Assembly: GCA_037157565.1 (NCBI GenBank)
Contig: JAZHRO010000054.1
Span: 15,855,501 to 15,919,500 of the forward strand
Source of the DNA: Thalassia testudinum
Taxonomy: Eukaryota; Streptophyta; Magnoliopsida; Alismatales; Hydrocharitaceae
Reading direction: 5' to 3'
DNA: 64,000 nt
The notes below the pieces were generated by a model that saw only the letters and a list, made by a program, of their open reading frames with translations, searched no databases and was not told the origin of the DNA. Positions 9,313 through 21,470 of this stretch are shown here, piece by piece (the stretch's first letter is position 1; each line of letters starts with the position of its first letter). The position numbers and the translations under genes were made by a program.

Positions 9313-12094
9313 TGTTGAGACCCGTGCCTTCAAAGCTCTTTAAGACATCTGGGACTTGGGTCAGACGTCTGGAAATCAATTTTTATGTGCGTACGACCTC
9401 GAGTCTACGCGCGTGCCGTGCACAGACTTAGCCCAGCCTCGTTCTCTTTCTTCTTCCCTCACCGAATGTAGAGCCCTACCCCCCCCCCCCCCCCCCCCCC
9501 GCGCTTACAAATACCCTCCTCCTCTCCCTCACGCCACCCCACTCCCATCCACCTTCTCCTTTCTCCAGCGAGCGAGAGCAAGCGCGGCGAGTTGCAACCG
9601 AGCGCAGCAGCGGAGAGGAGAGGGGCAGTGTGAGAAGGAGAGGCGAGGAGAGCACGTGAGCTCGCAAGAGAGCTCATCGGAGAAGCTCGCGGCCGGTCGA
9701 GCGTGCGCGAGGCGGAGTGTTGTGCCAGGGAGGTTTCCCCCGACGCTGCTGCATCTAGAGCAGTGGACGAGTGAGCACGACGCGGCCGCGCGTAACAGGA
9801 AGAAGACGAAGGAGATTCTGATTCTGGGATTTTTCCAAGAATCAGACGTCTGGACCTACATCCAGATGACGCGAATGATGTCTGGAGAAAGCTCTAGACG
9901 ACTGAGAGGTACGTCCTGCGCCTTATACCTCCCTTTGCGGATACAACCATGCAGGCCGTTCCGTCGAGGCTCTGATGTGTGCTGTGTTAAGAAGATTTGC
10001 GTTGCGCGTGCAGGATTCACTTCGAGAAGGCGCGGGACACTCCCTCCCACGCGGTTCAGACGTCTAGGCAAGGCACCAGACGGCGAAGAGCGTCTCCAGA
10101 CGTCTGGACAGGTGATCGGACGTCTGGAATCTGGACAGGTGATCGGACGTCTAGAACTAGGTCCAGATGGTTCAGCAGGATCCCTGGACGTCTGAGGAGC
10201 AGCACAGAGTGAGGTATAGTTTTGGACTCTCTTTAAGACGTCTGATTTGAGTCAGGATCGTCGTTTTTGACCCGTTTAGGGTCCGTTTGAGGTTCGATTT
10301 TCGTGTTTAAGATTCCGTTCTTCTTTGTATAAGTTCCTCTACTTGTTGGAATGCATTTTTATCATGTTCTGAGTGGTTCCTTGTAGTTGATCCTTATGTT
10401 AGGACCTCGTTCTATTGCGGATTTGGGGGTTGCGGAGGCGCGTGGACCTGTCGATCAAGCCCCCATTACTCCTGATTTTGCAAGTAGAGTGGCTTCCCTT
10501 AGTTAATTACAAACATAAATGCATATCTGGAATAAATGGTAGATCCTAGGGTTTGGCATGAATCGTAGGACCAGAAACACTAGATTGAATGATAAATCCT
10601 AGGGTATGGCATGAATTCTAGGACTAGAAACACAGGAACGATTGTATTGAATGCCTGAATTGCAGTCTTGGATGTGTAAATAGAATAATAACAATTGCCT
10701 ATAATTGGATAACAGCTGCCTGTGAAATGTAGAGTACTGTTGTTAGTAACTGTTACATGTAATTCCTGTTGTTTGCAATTAAATACGAGCAGCTTGTATA
10801 TAAATTGGAAAAGAAAGATTGAAAGTTGGAAACACGTGCTATATGCGAATAAACCTGAAATGATGAAACCTAGTATGGCTTGTCCTAAGAAACATGAGCA
10901 TGAACCAAACGGGGAATTAGCTGTAGAGCTCCTGGAAATAAATAGAATGGAACTGGAAAGGTGAATGGGGAAGTGAGCCGGCCCTTGAGTACGGAGTACC
11001 AAGGAGAGTGACTGTCCCCCTGCTTAGTACAGAGCGGAGCTAGCCGCCTTACGGTTGGGACCCGGGGTTAGTACTGGCCACTTTGTACCGACTTTTTGGC
11101 CCTCGCGTACACAGTACCGGGGAGAGCTACTAGTGTAGGGAGAGAGCTAGCCACCCCACGGGGCTCGAGGTTCACCTAGCTGTCCTACACCGACTTGTTA
11201 GGCCCACTGGGCAAACCAGGGTAGTCAGGCGAGGGTATGCGGACTGTAGAGGGGGGAGACCCCTATTTGGTTACTGTGGAGGGGCTAGACCCCTGTTACT
11301 GAGAGGGCTATGCCCTATACTCGTTCCATGATGTGCATTGGGCGCACCCATTAACGGAAACGACTGACCGCGTGCCAGTGCGGGGTAGCTACCCGTGCGT
11401 TTATCGCGCGTGCAGTAGTCACCGTTATGCCTGTTAGCGACCTTGGGGTGGTTGACTGAGTGTAGGATCACCACAGGGGACTCTTCTGGCCAGGAGAGCA
11501 CCATGTGCTACTTCTATTCTTCGGAAAAGACTGCAATCAAGATTGTTCCCACGATGAACATTCGAGATCAAGAAAAAGACCTGATAAATAAACCAAGTGA
11601 TAAAAGAAAGAATAATTAGTTAAATAAAGAAAGAAATTGAAACAACAGCTACCTGTCCACCTTTACGATTTTTAGTTAGCTGGTTGCCACTCTACTCAGT
11701 GTTCGCTGATTTCGTGTACTCATAACCTTTTTCAGGTCCAGGTGTTGAACAGCCAGAGCCTACGGCTGTAGAAGGTGCTGAGCCCAGTAGAGCCCAATAG
11801 TGTACCTTTTCGTTGTACCGTTCTGTTGTAGTAAGTATTTTGTTACACTTCTGTACTCTTTTGTTGTATCTTTATATTCCTGTACCTGTTTGAATTCTCT
11901 ACTGTTGTGGTGGTGTGTACAGTAGTAGTTACTTCTTTACTGCTGTACTTTTGTTACTGTTAGTTGCTTGCATGGTGAATGTGGTTTATTTTACTACTTT
12001 TTGGTTACTTTCTTGTTGGACGACTGGGTCTTGGGATCAATCGGGTCGGCTCGGTTCTCGTGTCTTATAGGGATTCGGGAACCGAGTCGTAACA
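9313..12094 (+). mobile_element. Solo chromovirus-type LTR B
   Basis: This second LTR of the LTR A family is about 2782 bp long, starts TGTTGAGACCC and ends GTCGTAACA. CAGG lies on both sides (9309-9312 and 12095-12098); the expected fifth base is missing on one side, so I read it as a 5-bp TSD (CCAGG) with one base lost. It has a TATA-like CTTACAAATACC near 9505 just after a 20-C run, an AGACGTCTGG palindrome array, a possible 105-bp intron and the same conserved 3' half as LTR A. A 279-codon open frame at 9356-10195 is not preserved in LTR A and is discounted. Confidence 0.8.
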
Positions 12095-15000
12095 CAGGCC
12101 TCGCCCTCCCAAGGCCAACGCATTCGCACACCCACTTGGGCGCACACCCGCAGGCACACATGCCCGCACACACACACGCATGCTCAAATGTTCAAATGTT
12201 CAGATCGCGGCAAGCACTTGACAACTGGCATGGCTATACAACAAATTAGTTTTATTCCAAGGCGGGCGCTCATGTCTTACCGATGTGGGACTATGCCCCC
12301 CCCTCCAGACCTGACTTCAATTGATGAAATCTCCCTACTCATAGCTCCAAATCAAGCGACTCAAAGCTTGATAGAAAGCTCTAAGGTAGATCTACAAGGT
12401 TGCAAGGTCAATTTTAAGTTTAGAGGATGATTTCCTATTCGATTTGAAGAGTGAAACAAGGGGTTCCTACAGGTTTTATTGCTTGGAAATAGAGTTAATC
12501 TTCACAGAGTCCACAGATGGACTCTCCTCTCTCAACTAAGGGTCTAAATAGGTTCTATAGGTTATTCCGCGGCTACAGGTAGAGGTTCTGAGCTCTTAGA
12601 GGCTTCAGGTAACACAAAGAAGCTTCAAGCTTCTCTAAAAGCTTCAGAGACAATAATCAGACATGAGAAAGTTGTAACAGACAGCTAAAGGCATTCTCAG
12701 TCGATTGGAATAATCTCTAAGGGATATAACAGATTGATCTAGGTAGGATTTCACTTCAAATCTCATCAAAATGCTACTGTTATCCGTTTGGATTCGAAAA
12801 CAACCCAAACTGATAGGTTGTGAATTCCAACAAATTAACTCATCTGAGCTCATTTTAATCTCTTTCAGATCATTCAAAAGAATCTCAGAATCCATGTAAG
12901 CTTCTCAAATCATCAAATCATGCTTAGAATCAGAATCTCCTTCCCAGGTTTGACTGCAAAGCTTCGAAATTTGACTTTCTGATTAATGCTTTCTTACAAG
13001 GAATTAAGGCCTCAAATAGCATCTCTTCAATCTCAGGAATTTGTTCAGACCCTCAGATATTTGAACTAAGGTTTCCAGGGTTCTAAGCTTGTCGCCTGAG
13101 CTCCAAAAGGTGTTTGATCGTCAGAACAAATAAGAGATTGATACACTGTTTGGATCACAGAAATGAACTCAGAGTAAAGCATTGAAGCTTCCAGAACTCT
13201 TAAACGTAACTTTAACCTAACTGACAAACTTCTCCAACTCTGCTGGAGTTGGAGAAGACAAAGATTTATCTAAATCTCCAGACACTTAATCCTCAAATAA
13301 ACATCCTCAGAGCAATCAGTGATCATTAAATCATTGATCTGGAGCTTTTCACTAAATTCCCCAGGCTGAAGAACAGTTTTGACTTACTAGAGCTTGCCGG
13401 AGCTCCGGTGAGTCTAGAAAAAGTGCAAACTGTGCACAAAATGGCGAATTATGCCATTTTTGAATTAAAAAGGTTCCTGAGGTTGCAAGGAACCTCAGGG
13501 ACTCAATTAATTCTCCATTTGCTTGTTAGAATTAAGGTTTAACAATGAATTCCATTTCTTAAAGGATCTGTGTTGGTTAATGCTCAGGACTTGTTTTCCC
13601 ACTCAATTGAGTGGTCAAAACAAGTCAACAAATATTTACGATCATAAATATATATAATTAATAGTTTTAACTGCTCCTGAGCCGCCATGGACAGCGAGCT
13701 CAGGAGCTTAATTACAATTTGGGCGTTTAAGTTATATGTGGTAATTCTATAAATTAAAGTGTCAATTAGGGTCCTCAGGTTGTGAATAAGTGATGGAGAA
13801 TCCTATGAAGGTGATTCTAAACTCAGCTCCTGTCGCCATGGACAACAATAGTAGTCGGTGGAGGTGAAGTTGATTTAGGCGATAAAGTGATCAATTGAGT
13901 GTTTAAATGGGTTAGAAATGATTATGAGGGTTTAAGGAAGGTGGACAATGAGTTAAAAAGACGAAATAAGGACTTTGGCGAGCTCAAGGAGCTCGTCGGA
14001 GTCGGAGAAGATGAAATGTAAAATCTAGAATTACAACTAAACTACCTACCTAACTACCCTACTTCTACTCCTAATCTATTGTTACCTGGGCGAAGGGGTA
14101 ATAGGGTTCCGCCGAAGGCTAATAACGGACGACGAAATCAGAGGGTGTAAGAGGAAGATCTCCGGCGGGCGGATATGAGGTGAAGCAGAGGACTCCTTAG
14201 TCAGCGTATGTATCCAGAGATGCGGCTGACCTCGTCGGATCTCCTCGGCTAATCAAGATGGATGGAGGAAGTCGGAGAGTGGTGTGGAAGGTCACCAGAG
14301 TTACAGAGAGAATAGCCTATTGAAGTTGGCTGCAGTGTTAGAAGAGGGAAGGGAGACAACTTGCCAGAAATCAGAGGGGTGAGGGGGTATTTAAGTGGTT
14401 GGCGACGAAGAGAATGGCAAGGTCTGGACGAAGAAGGAACTTGAGGAGCTTAACCTCCAGCGTCGACTCCGACGACGGTGAGGTTAACTCCCGCCAGAAA
14501 TTAGGATTTCTGATTAATCCAGACCGGTGGATGAAAATGAAGTGGTGAGCCCAAGCTCGAAGAGCTTGGAGAAAGAAGGTTGATGTCGGCAGGGCGGTGA
14601 TCGTGCGGTGGCGGCACTCTCCATCGCCAGCTATCTAAACAGATGAAAAAGAAGAAGAAGACAAAAAGGGACCTAAATGTAATGAAACTTAAGGACCTAT
14701 GTGAAACTTAAGGATCCGATTGCAATGAGTTTTAGGAACCAAAATGTAAACTCAAGTTTTGAAGGTTTATTTTAACTTGGATCTTTTTCAACTTTTCATA
14801 TATGTTAGTAAATAAGGTAAATATTATGTTTTCACCTTGAATTTACATTTTTGATCTTTTTAAGTTAATTTATTAAATTAGGTAAAGTTACTTAAGTTAT
14901 TATATACTTAGGTATACATTATATTTAAGTTACTTAACTTATTAATTAAGGAATTGATTAATAAGATTTCGAGTCCAATTATTAATTAAATTGTTAATAA

Positions 15001-15160
15001 TGTCAATTGAATGATAAAATATCACTTTTAACTTATTTTAAGGTCCTTTACTATATATCCCTTATTTAATAATTAACCCTTATATGTTCATAACCTTAGC
15101 TAATTAACTAAGAAGATTAGTTAATTAGGGTAATTAGAGATCATGATGAGCCTCTCATCA
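12095..15160 (-). mobile_element. Very long LTR, minus strand (proximal part)
   Basis: In minus sense an LTR begins at 15160 with TGATGAGAGGCTCATCA, directly after a GCTTGGGGGTA polypurine tract, so it is a 3' LTR. It contains a TATA-like CTTAAATACC (near 14390) and an snRNA-type promoter (12291-12249). It is cut at 12095 by LTR B and appears to continue in 9202-9312 and 5900-6632, about 3.9 kb in all. No protein is encoded. The plus-strand sequence around 12110-12185 is rich in CACA repeats. Confidence 0.7.
12249..12291 (-). promoter_or_regulatory. snRNA-type promoter in LTR (very long LTR copy)
   Basis: The minus strand has GTCCCACATCG at 12291-12281, a 24-bp spacer and the TATA-like AATAAAAC at 12256-12249. 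The conserved GCCT start is not at the exact +23 position here, so this copy is a diverged example. Confidence 0.5.
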
Positions 15161-17600
15161 TACCCCCAAGCAAAAGTTTTGCTAGTCCCTAGCAAAATTA
15201 ACTGAGACTATGATGATGTAAAGCACTTGGATTTAAATTATTATAAATAGTAACTATGTAGAGGAAAGCTTAGGTCAGAAATTTTTAAGTTTAATATAAA
15301 TGATTAATATACAAAGCATATGTGAAAATTTTCTTACTTAGATTTATACTTATAACATTTAAAAAAAACACAATTTGTTAACAAGAATTTTATTCAAAAT
15401 TAGAATTCTTAAAAATATCTTAATTCTTGTAACTATTCTTAACTCAAATTAGAAGACAATGTATTTTAAGGAAACAAAACTTAAGGATTGAGAATTAAAT
15501 TTTAACTCAAAAACTCAATAGAATTAAGTTAATCCTTTATTTATGATATTTGACTTTTATCAATATAAATTTAAGCAAATTAACCAGATACTCATTATTA
15601 ATCAAACTTAGAGTAGTAAAACTCTAATTTATTAGCCTACAATACTAAAGAACAACTTCTAGACTTAGGATTCTGTTAATTCTTCTCCTTTAGGTCTCAA
15701 CTTAAAATCTTCAAAATCCGATTTCTTAGGCTTCATTGCCCAATACTAAGGTTTAGTAGTTATGATTTTAAAACATCTGTGCTTACTGAAGAGATTTGTC
15801 CTAAAGGCATCTAAAGTTGCAAAAATCCAGATCTTAAGACATCAATGTCCAATCCCAATTATTCCAATTCAAGCCTTTGACTTGGCCTTACTCAGGTTTG
15901 GTTGCTTTCTCCTCACCATTTTTTAATATCCCGAGGTCAACACCTTTTGTGTATATCTCCCCGGTGGACCATTAGGTCTCTTATTCCTAATATTTTTATC
16001 TCCATATATTTTTTCACTTTTTCTATAGGTTAGAACACCCATTTGTAGCGAGGTGTTCTTTTTATTTGATGGAAGGAAGGGTAGCATCTATTTGTATTGA
16101 GATGCTTTTATTTATTTATGGAAAAACTGCACAAGCACCCTTTTGTAACGAGGCACTTAACTGCAAGGTGTTTTATTTATTTTTTTCTTTTTCATTTTCT
16201 TTTCCCCCCTTCTCATTTTTCTTACTAACTTTATTTTCCAAATCCTTTTTCTAGGTGAGTGACACATCCTTCACCCTTTCAAGAACCGCCTCGCGGAAAT
16301 CCTTGGACTAAAGAGGATTCAAAATTGATCTCTTAACCTCTGTGTTTTCGCGGTCTCAGATGCAACAAGACAATTTTATGTGTGTGAATTTACATGTTTA
16401 GGTTACTTAGCTCTCAAACCGGAGCTTGGACAACAAAGTTCTTCACTCTCAGGTTCTTCAAATTCTTAGTTTCCTCGTATAGGACCCGTCAAGAAAAAAT
16501 TTATCAAGTCTAGTTATTTATCCTTAGCCTGTAAGTCTTGTAAACTAAAATTCTACTAACTCTCTATCTAATTAACTCTGAATATCTGGCTTTTTTACTT
16601 AATTTTATGATAAAATCAATTTTTCAAAAAGCAAAAGGATTACTTAATCTAATTGATTAAAAAGTTATAATTTAATTTCAAAATTTAAGTTTAAATGTTA
16701 ACACGCTTAGTTTCTTAATTCAAGATAAGAATAGAAAAATAAATCTTAAAAAGATTTAAAAGTTTCCTGATTCAAATAAAATCTTATTTTTTTTAAAAAT
16801 AAAAGTGTATTTTTACAAAATATTTAAAGTAAAAATCTAATTAAGAATTGAATACTCTTAAATACCTATATATATTCTATATGCATTTTAATTTCTAACC
16901 TAAAAGAAAATTAAACTCTTAATTATAATATATATATAATTTTTTTCTTCTTTTCTTCTTTATTAAAAATGAATATACCCCTCTTATTATTTTTATGAAT
17001 TTTCTTTTTCAAATTTTTGTATTTATATATATTTTTTTATGTATATAAGATTTTCCGATTTTTATGTTTTTTTTAATTTTTCAAATTTTATGAAATTTTT
17101 GATTTTTTAAAACTTTTATCATTTTTGGAATTTTTATTTTTTTTAATTTCGTGGATATTTGATTTTTATGTATTTTTTTTTAAACCCACACTTAAAGTGA
17201 AAATTTCACTTCAACACCCCCCAAGCAAAAATTTTACAATGTTCTCATTGTAAGAAAGGTGAAAAAAAATATTACAGGATGGAAGGAGTCGAAAAAAGGT
17301 GATTAAAAATCTCTGTGCAGATGATTTTAAGTCTCACCAAAGGTTAGAGTGGTCAGTCGGACTAAATGAAGATAATCAGTAAAATATGAAGTGAAAGTTT
17401 CAGAGTAAGCGTAAAAAAAATCAAAAAGGTACAAATTGGAAATGACTATGTACGAGTGCTAAGTTTTACGCCTTCAGCTAGGCGTAAACCCTAGTAAAGA
17501 ACTCCTAAAAAAAAAAGGTACATGGTAAAAACAAAAGAGTTATGAAAGAATTAGATCAAAAACAGAAAATAGATTAAACCACCTAATCAAAACTCGTCCT
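15161..17600 (-). mobile_element. Non-coding 3' region of Athila/Tat-like element
   Basis: This AT-rich region lacks long open frames. In minus sense it contains GCTAGGGACTAGCAAAAC followed by GCTTGGGGGTA beside the LTR, and a second GCTTGGGGGG block near 17210 followed by TTTAAGTGTGGG. Such blocks characterise the untranslated region before the 3' LTR in Athila/Tat elements. The 5' part of the element is missing or too decayed to recognise. Confidence 0.55.
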
Positions 17601-18697
17601 GAAATTACCTAAAATAGATCTCACAGAACCCAAAATCAGATTCTCGTGAAAATCTTAGAAAGATCAGGGGGAATCTCGCCGGAGCTCGCGGAGCTTTCGA
17701 CTGGAGAGAGGAGAAGAAGGTGGAGACACCGGCCAAAATGAGCTAAGGAGGATGGTTTGTCCTCAGGGGTCCTTAAATAGACCTTAAGAGAGCTTTCCAA
17801 GCGTGGAAGCTTCATTAAATAAGAGACCCAATCCTTCAAACGATTCACATTAGGTTTTGAGTAGGAATTAAAGCCCAAGATGCGGCTCAATTATAGGGAA
17901 ATATCTCAGGAGTCTTCCTTCCGATTTTGGAAGAGATTGGGCGAAAAATCAGGGAGAAATCCTTAATTGAAAGTCGTCGATGAAGTAGGTTTAGGAGTTG
18001 AAGGCAGTGGGGACCTGTTGGTGAAGAAGATGATGAAGTTAGGGGGTCATTTGCAAAAAATTCAAAAGTTGAGGGGCTTCCTGTAAGAAAAGGAGTCAAA
18101 ATAAGATTAAAATGCAAACTAGGTCAAGATGATCTTAGATTAGGCCCAAATTTTGGAAAAAAACCTAATTTGGACCCAAAGAATCTAATGGTGAAGTTGA
18201 ATTTAAGTTTTGACAAAGTTTGACTGGGTAATTTATGTAGAAACCCAAATTAGGACAATTGTCTGTTTGAGACTCTATTTTATGTAAAAATGGATTCCAA
18301 TGGTCAAATCAAAGGTATCAAACCTTAGAGAATATTTTTATATGATTTTTATAAGGTTTAGGTGAATTTTATTCTGACCAGAACCTCAGTTAGTTAAGTG
18401 GATCTATTTAAGGTAACTATTTGTTTCAGATGTCATTTAATTCTCGAAATGCGTGAAAACCCGTTTCTGTCCGCATGAGACATTTATGAACATTTAACCT
18501 TTAATTAACCCCTAAGAAATCCTGTGATTGCTTTGTATTTAGGATATTCTGTTAAAACTGCAGATTTACCTATGTTTTCATGTTTATCTCTCAGAAAGGA
18601 TATGCAATGAATTACAGTCTTCTGGTAGTTATGTAGGAGCATTTATCAATGGATTCTGACTAATTAAAACTAGATATGGCTGATGATGACATTATCA
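17600..18697 (-). mobile_element. Proximal part of long LTR, minus strand (copy 2)
   Basis: In minus sense the LTR starts TGATAATGTCATCATCA at 18697 and matches the first 1.1 kb of copy 1, including the TATA region (near 17775) and a downstream segment to about 17600. It directly abuts the gypsy gag fragment. It overlaps copy R in LTR coordinates, so the two are not halves of one split LTR. Confidence 0.7.
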
Positions 18698-20549
18698 TTA
18701 GGGTTGGGTGCCACATTGATGCCAGAGATTATGTCTATCTACCCTTCAACCAAGTGTTGGGGAGACAGTGTCGGCTGGGGTGATAAGGCCCCAGTCGCGT
18801 GATTTTCTAGATGTCCAGCCTTAAATACTGACATAACCTAGCAGTAATATTCCTCAGGTGGGAGTTCCACCGAGATCTCCTACTGGGCCACCAGGGTCCT
18901 AGTCTCCACTACCCCTTTCTCCAAAAGGGATACTATGTGGGCTCCCCGCAGCTGCTGGAGTTTCTCTCAGTGATAGTCTTCGGGACCCTCTACGGGGTGT
19001 TTTCCCTTATCTTTGCCTTCACTTCATTTGATGAAATCAACCAAATTGCTGTGTTGGATCTGAGACTCGATCTGGCCGTGTAGATCATGGCAATCCTGCG
19101 TGGAGTGCCCCCGGGCCTGATGGTATTTGCAGTAAGATCCAGTCTCTAGCTTCTTCTTTAGGGCTTTGGCGGGGGAAGCAAGTCTTTATTCGTGGACCAT
19201 ACCTCTGCCAGTACATCCTCTTGATTCACGGTCAGGGGAATGTATTCTTCGTAGAGGTCCCACTTGGGTTAGAGGGGACTGTTTGGCCGGTTCTTGTTGA
19301 GCCAATCCCTCAGATCTAGGAAATTCCCCTTTTCTCGATATTAATGACACCTCGGCTAGGATCCTCCTTGCCTCAGGGGAGGCACAGCCCTTGTAGTGTC
19401 CATCTGCCAGTCGACTACAGGAGCAGAAGGAGTCATCGTGTTCGGCAAACTTAGTGGAACGATCTTAAAGCTCTGCCATGTCCCTTGGAGGAAAATCGTT
19501 AATGTCATACAAGAACCTTTGAGTCAGTAAGCCTGACTTAAAGTACTGGATAGCTATAACATCATGAGACCGCTTGCAGTTAAAATATTAAGTCTTGAAC
19601 CGGTCTAGATAGGGCCGGAAACACTCCTACTTCCTCTGCCGGAATTTTGATAGCCTTTTAGGATTATCTCTAATCCGCTATTAACAGGCAAAATATTGGC
19701 AAAATTTGTCGACCAATTCTTGGAAGCAAGTGATTTGGCCTGGCAGCAGTTCATTGAACTACTCATGAGCCATCTCAGACAAGTAAGATGGGAACACCTG
19801 ACAGAGAACCCCATCCAGGCACCCAACAAGTAAGACGTAAATCCCTACGAAGTTGTTAGGGTCCAACGTCCCATCATATTGAGCCAGGATGGGCTGCATG
19901 AACTTTTCAGGGAGTGAGACAATCATCACTTCCTCGGAGAAGGGGTATGTACTCACGTGCGCCCAAGGCCTCATGCCTCTCATGGCCCGGGTGACTTGGC
20001 GGACGATCTTGGGGATCGAGCCTCCACCGCTGGTCATTAAAGGATGAGTCCTCGACTGCTCGTTCGACTCCCATGGAGGTGGGAGGGGTCCTTTAGCGAG
20101 CCATGAAGGACCTCACCCTTCTAGCTACTAAGCTCGCGCTTCATCTTTTTGAGCTATTCACACAGGTGGGTGTTTTCCTCTTCTACCACGCGACGCCACT
20201 TTAGTTGGTCATTGGTAGAGATGGAACTCAGGGGCTCTTCTTGCCAGAATTTTGCCCGGTGCTTAATTAGCCTAATCTCTTGCAATTGCTCTGCCACCAA
20301 CTGCTACTCGACTCTTAGGGTCTCTAGCTTAGCCTCGTACTTGTCCTCCTTTGCTTGCATATAGAGGAGAGCATCCTTTTGAGGGCCCTATTAACGAGGA
20401 GCCTCTTGAAGTAGACTCGGTGGCCACATCTCCTCACCCTTGCTTAGCCTAGAGGGCTATTGGTGTTTCATTGACATAGAAATGCTAAATTCCACAAGGC
20501 CAAGCTTCTCCGAATTAACGCGAGAAGAGTGACGCTTAAAAGGAGCCAT
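18698..20549 (-). pseudogene. Ty3/gypsy gag pseudogene
   Basis: The minus-strand start codon is at 20549 (MAPFKRHSSR). The gag core at about 19605-20040 includes PLPEKFMQPILAQYDGTLDP, the block that opens the capsid domain in Tat-like gypsy elements, and then a FPSYLSEMAHE segment. Many stops and frame changes follow. Near 18720-18760 the IDIISGINVAP segment marks the C-terminal end before the protease. The continuation lies at 3367-4261, separated by the 4.26-18.70 kb insertion complex. A 5' LTR and primer-binding site lie immediately upstream. Non-functional. Confidence 0.85.
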
Positions 20550-20585
20550 AGTAGGAGGGATGGAGTTGAGAAACGTAGCACTGCA

Positions 20586-20604
20586 CGTTTCCACGAAGAT
20601 ACCA
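20586..20604 (-). other. Primer-binding site of gypsy element
   Basis: The minus strand reads TGGTATCTTCGTGGAAACG two bases after the LTR end, opening with the TGG that complements a tRNA CCA tail. It fixes the element orientation and the LTR boundary. I did not assign the tRNA. Confidence 0.7.
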
Positions 20605-20606
20605 AT

Positions 20607-21130
20607 TGATCGAGACCCTTAGAATAGAAACCTCAACTCAACAAACAATCGTAGAGAATATACGCACAAGGTTTGATGACCTAGTTCCACCAAAGAAAGG
20701 TGTACGTCTAGGGGGAGGATGATACTCCAAATTTTCACTAGTAGTTGAATGACACAAACTCTCTTTTTCTCTCCCTCTCTCTGATTGTGTCACCCCTGAA
20801 GCTAGTCCATCCCCAGTATTTATAGGGTGGACATCCCTCAGTTGTGGGCCTCTTTTCTATTCTCACAATCTCGAGATTTTGATAATAATAGAATGTTGCG
20901 TAGTAACCAACAGGCGATCATAAGTTGGTGCCATACTCTGCATGATTCCTTCTCAACTGTAATGGCCAGCCTGTCAGTTGGTTGTCACCCGAATCCGGAG
21001 CAACCAACCATTCTACCGAGTACACGGACTTGGGTAAACGAATTCGTCCTGGAATGTCAAGTTTCCACTATTTACCAGGCAGCCAGATCCTCTGCGCGAC
21101 CCAACTCGTGTGGTGATTTTTCTCCCCTCA
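20607..21130 (-). mobile_element. 5' LTR of the gypsy element
   Basis: A 524-bp LTR in minus sense runs from TGAGGGGAGA to TCTCGATCA. It contains a TATA box (CTATAAATAC near 20823) and is followed by the primer-binding site and gag. Its right neighbour is the start of the MULE fragment, so the element inserted into or beside the MULE. The partner LTR is beyond the left edge, so no TSD could be compared. Confidence 0.8.
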
Positions 21131-21470
21131 TCAGCCTGGAAGGAATGAAGTTCAAGTGCCAGATGTTTATGACGTCCACATTGGTTTGGGATTGATCAAA
21201 TATAAGGATAGTATTAATGATGTGGACATTGGAAGAGCGCTCTGGCGTAGGAAGACACTCGGGAGGAAAGAAGACTTGATTTTCTTGGTAAAGATCTACC
21301 ACATGGAGAACCATTACAACTTCTCCGTACGTGAGTATGATAAAAAATGTTGGTCAAATAAATGTAGTCAAAAGGAAAAGGGTTGCAAGTGGAGACTCCA
21401 AGCACATATGACCTACAGAAGGTGTTTTTAGTCATTTGGACCTTGCATCGATTCATTTGCCTATTGTAGG
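21131..21470 (+). pseudogene. MULE transposase N-terminal region (MuDR domain)
   Basis: The frame at 21156-21431 encodes the N-terminal zinc-binding domain typical of MuDR/FAR1-like transposases: EDLIFLVKIYHMENHYNF, then CSQKEKGCKWRL with the paired cysteines. It ends in a stop shortly afterwards. The 5' end is lost at the gypsy LTR and the 3' end is cut by a solo LTR at 21471. The catalytic half continues in the same direction at 24258. Confidence 0.85.

Noticed and set aside
9356..10195. 279-codon open frame on the plus strand
   Set aside because: It lies in the promoter half of LTR B, is not open in the homologous LTR A, and its residues simply reflect GC-rich repeats.
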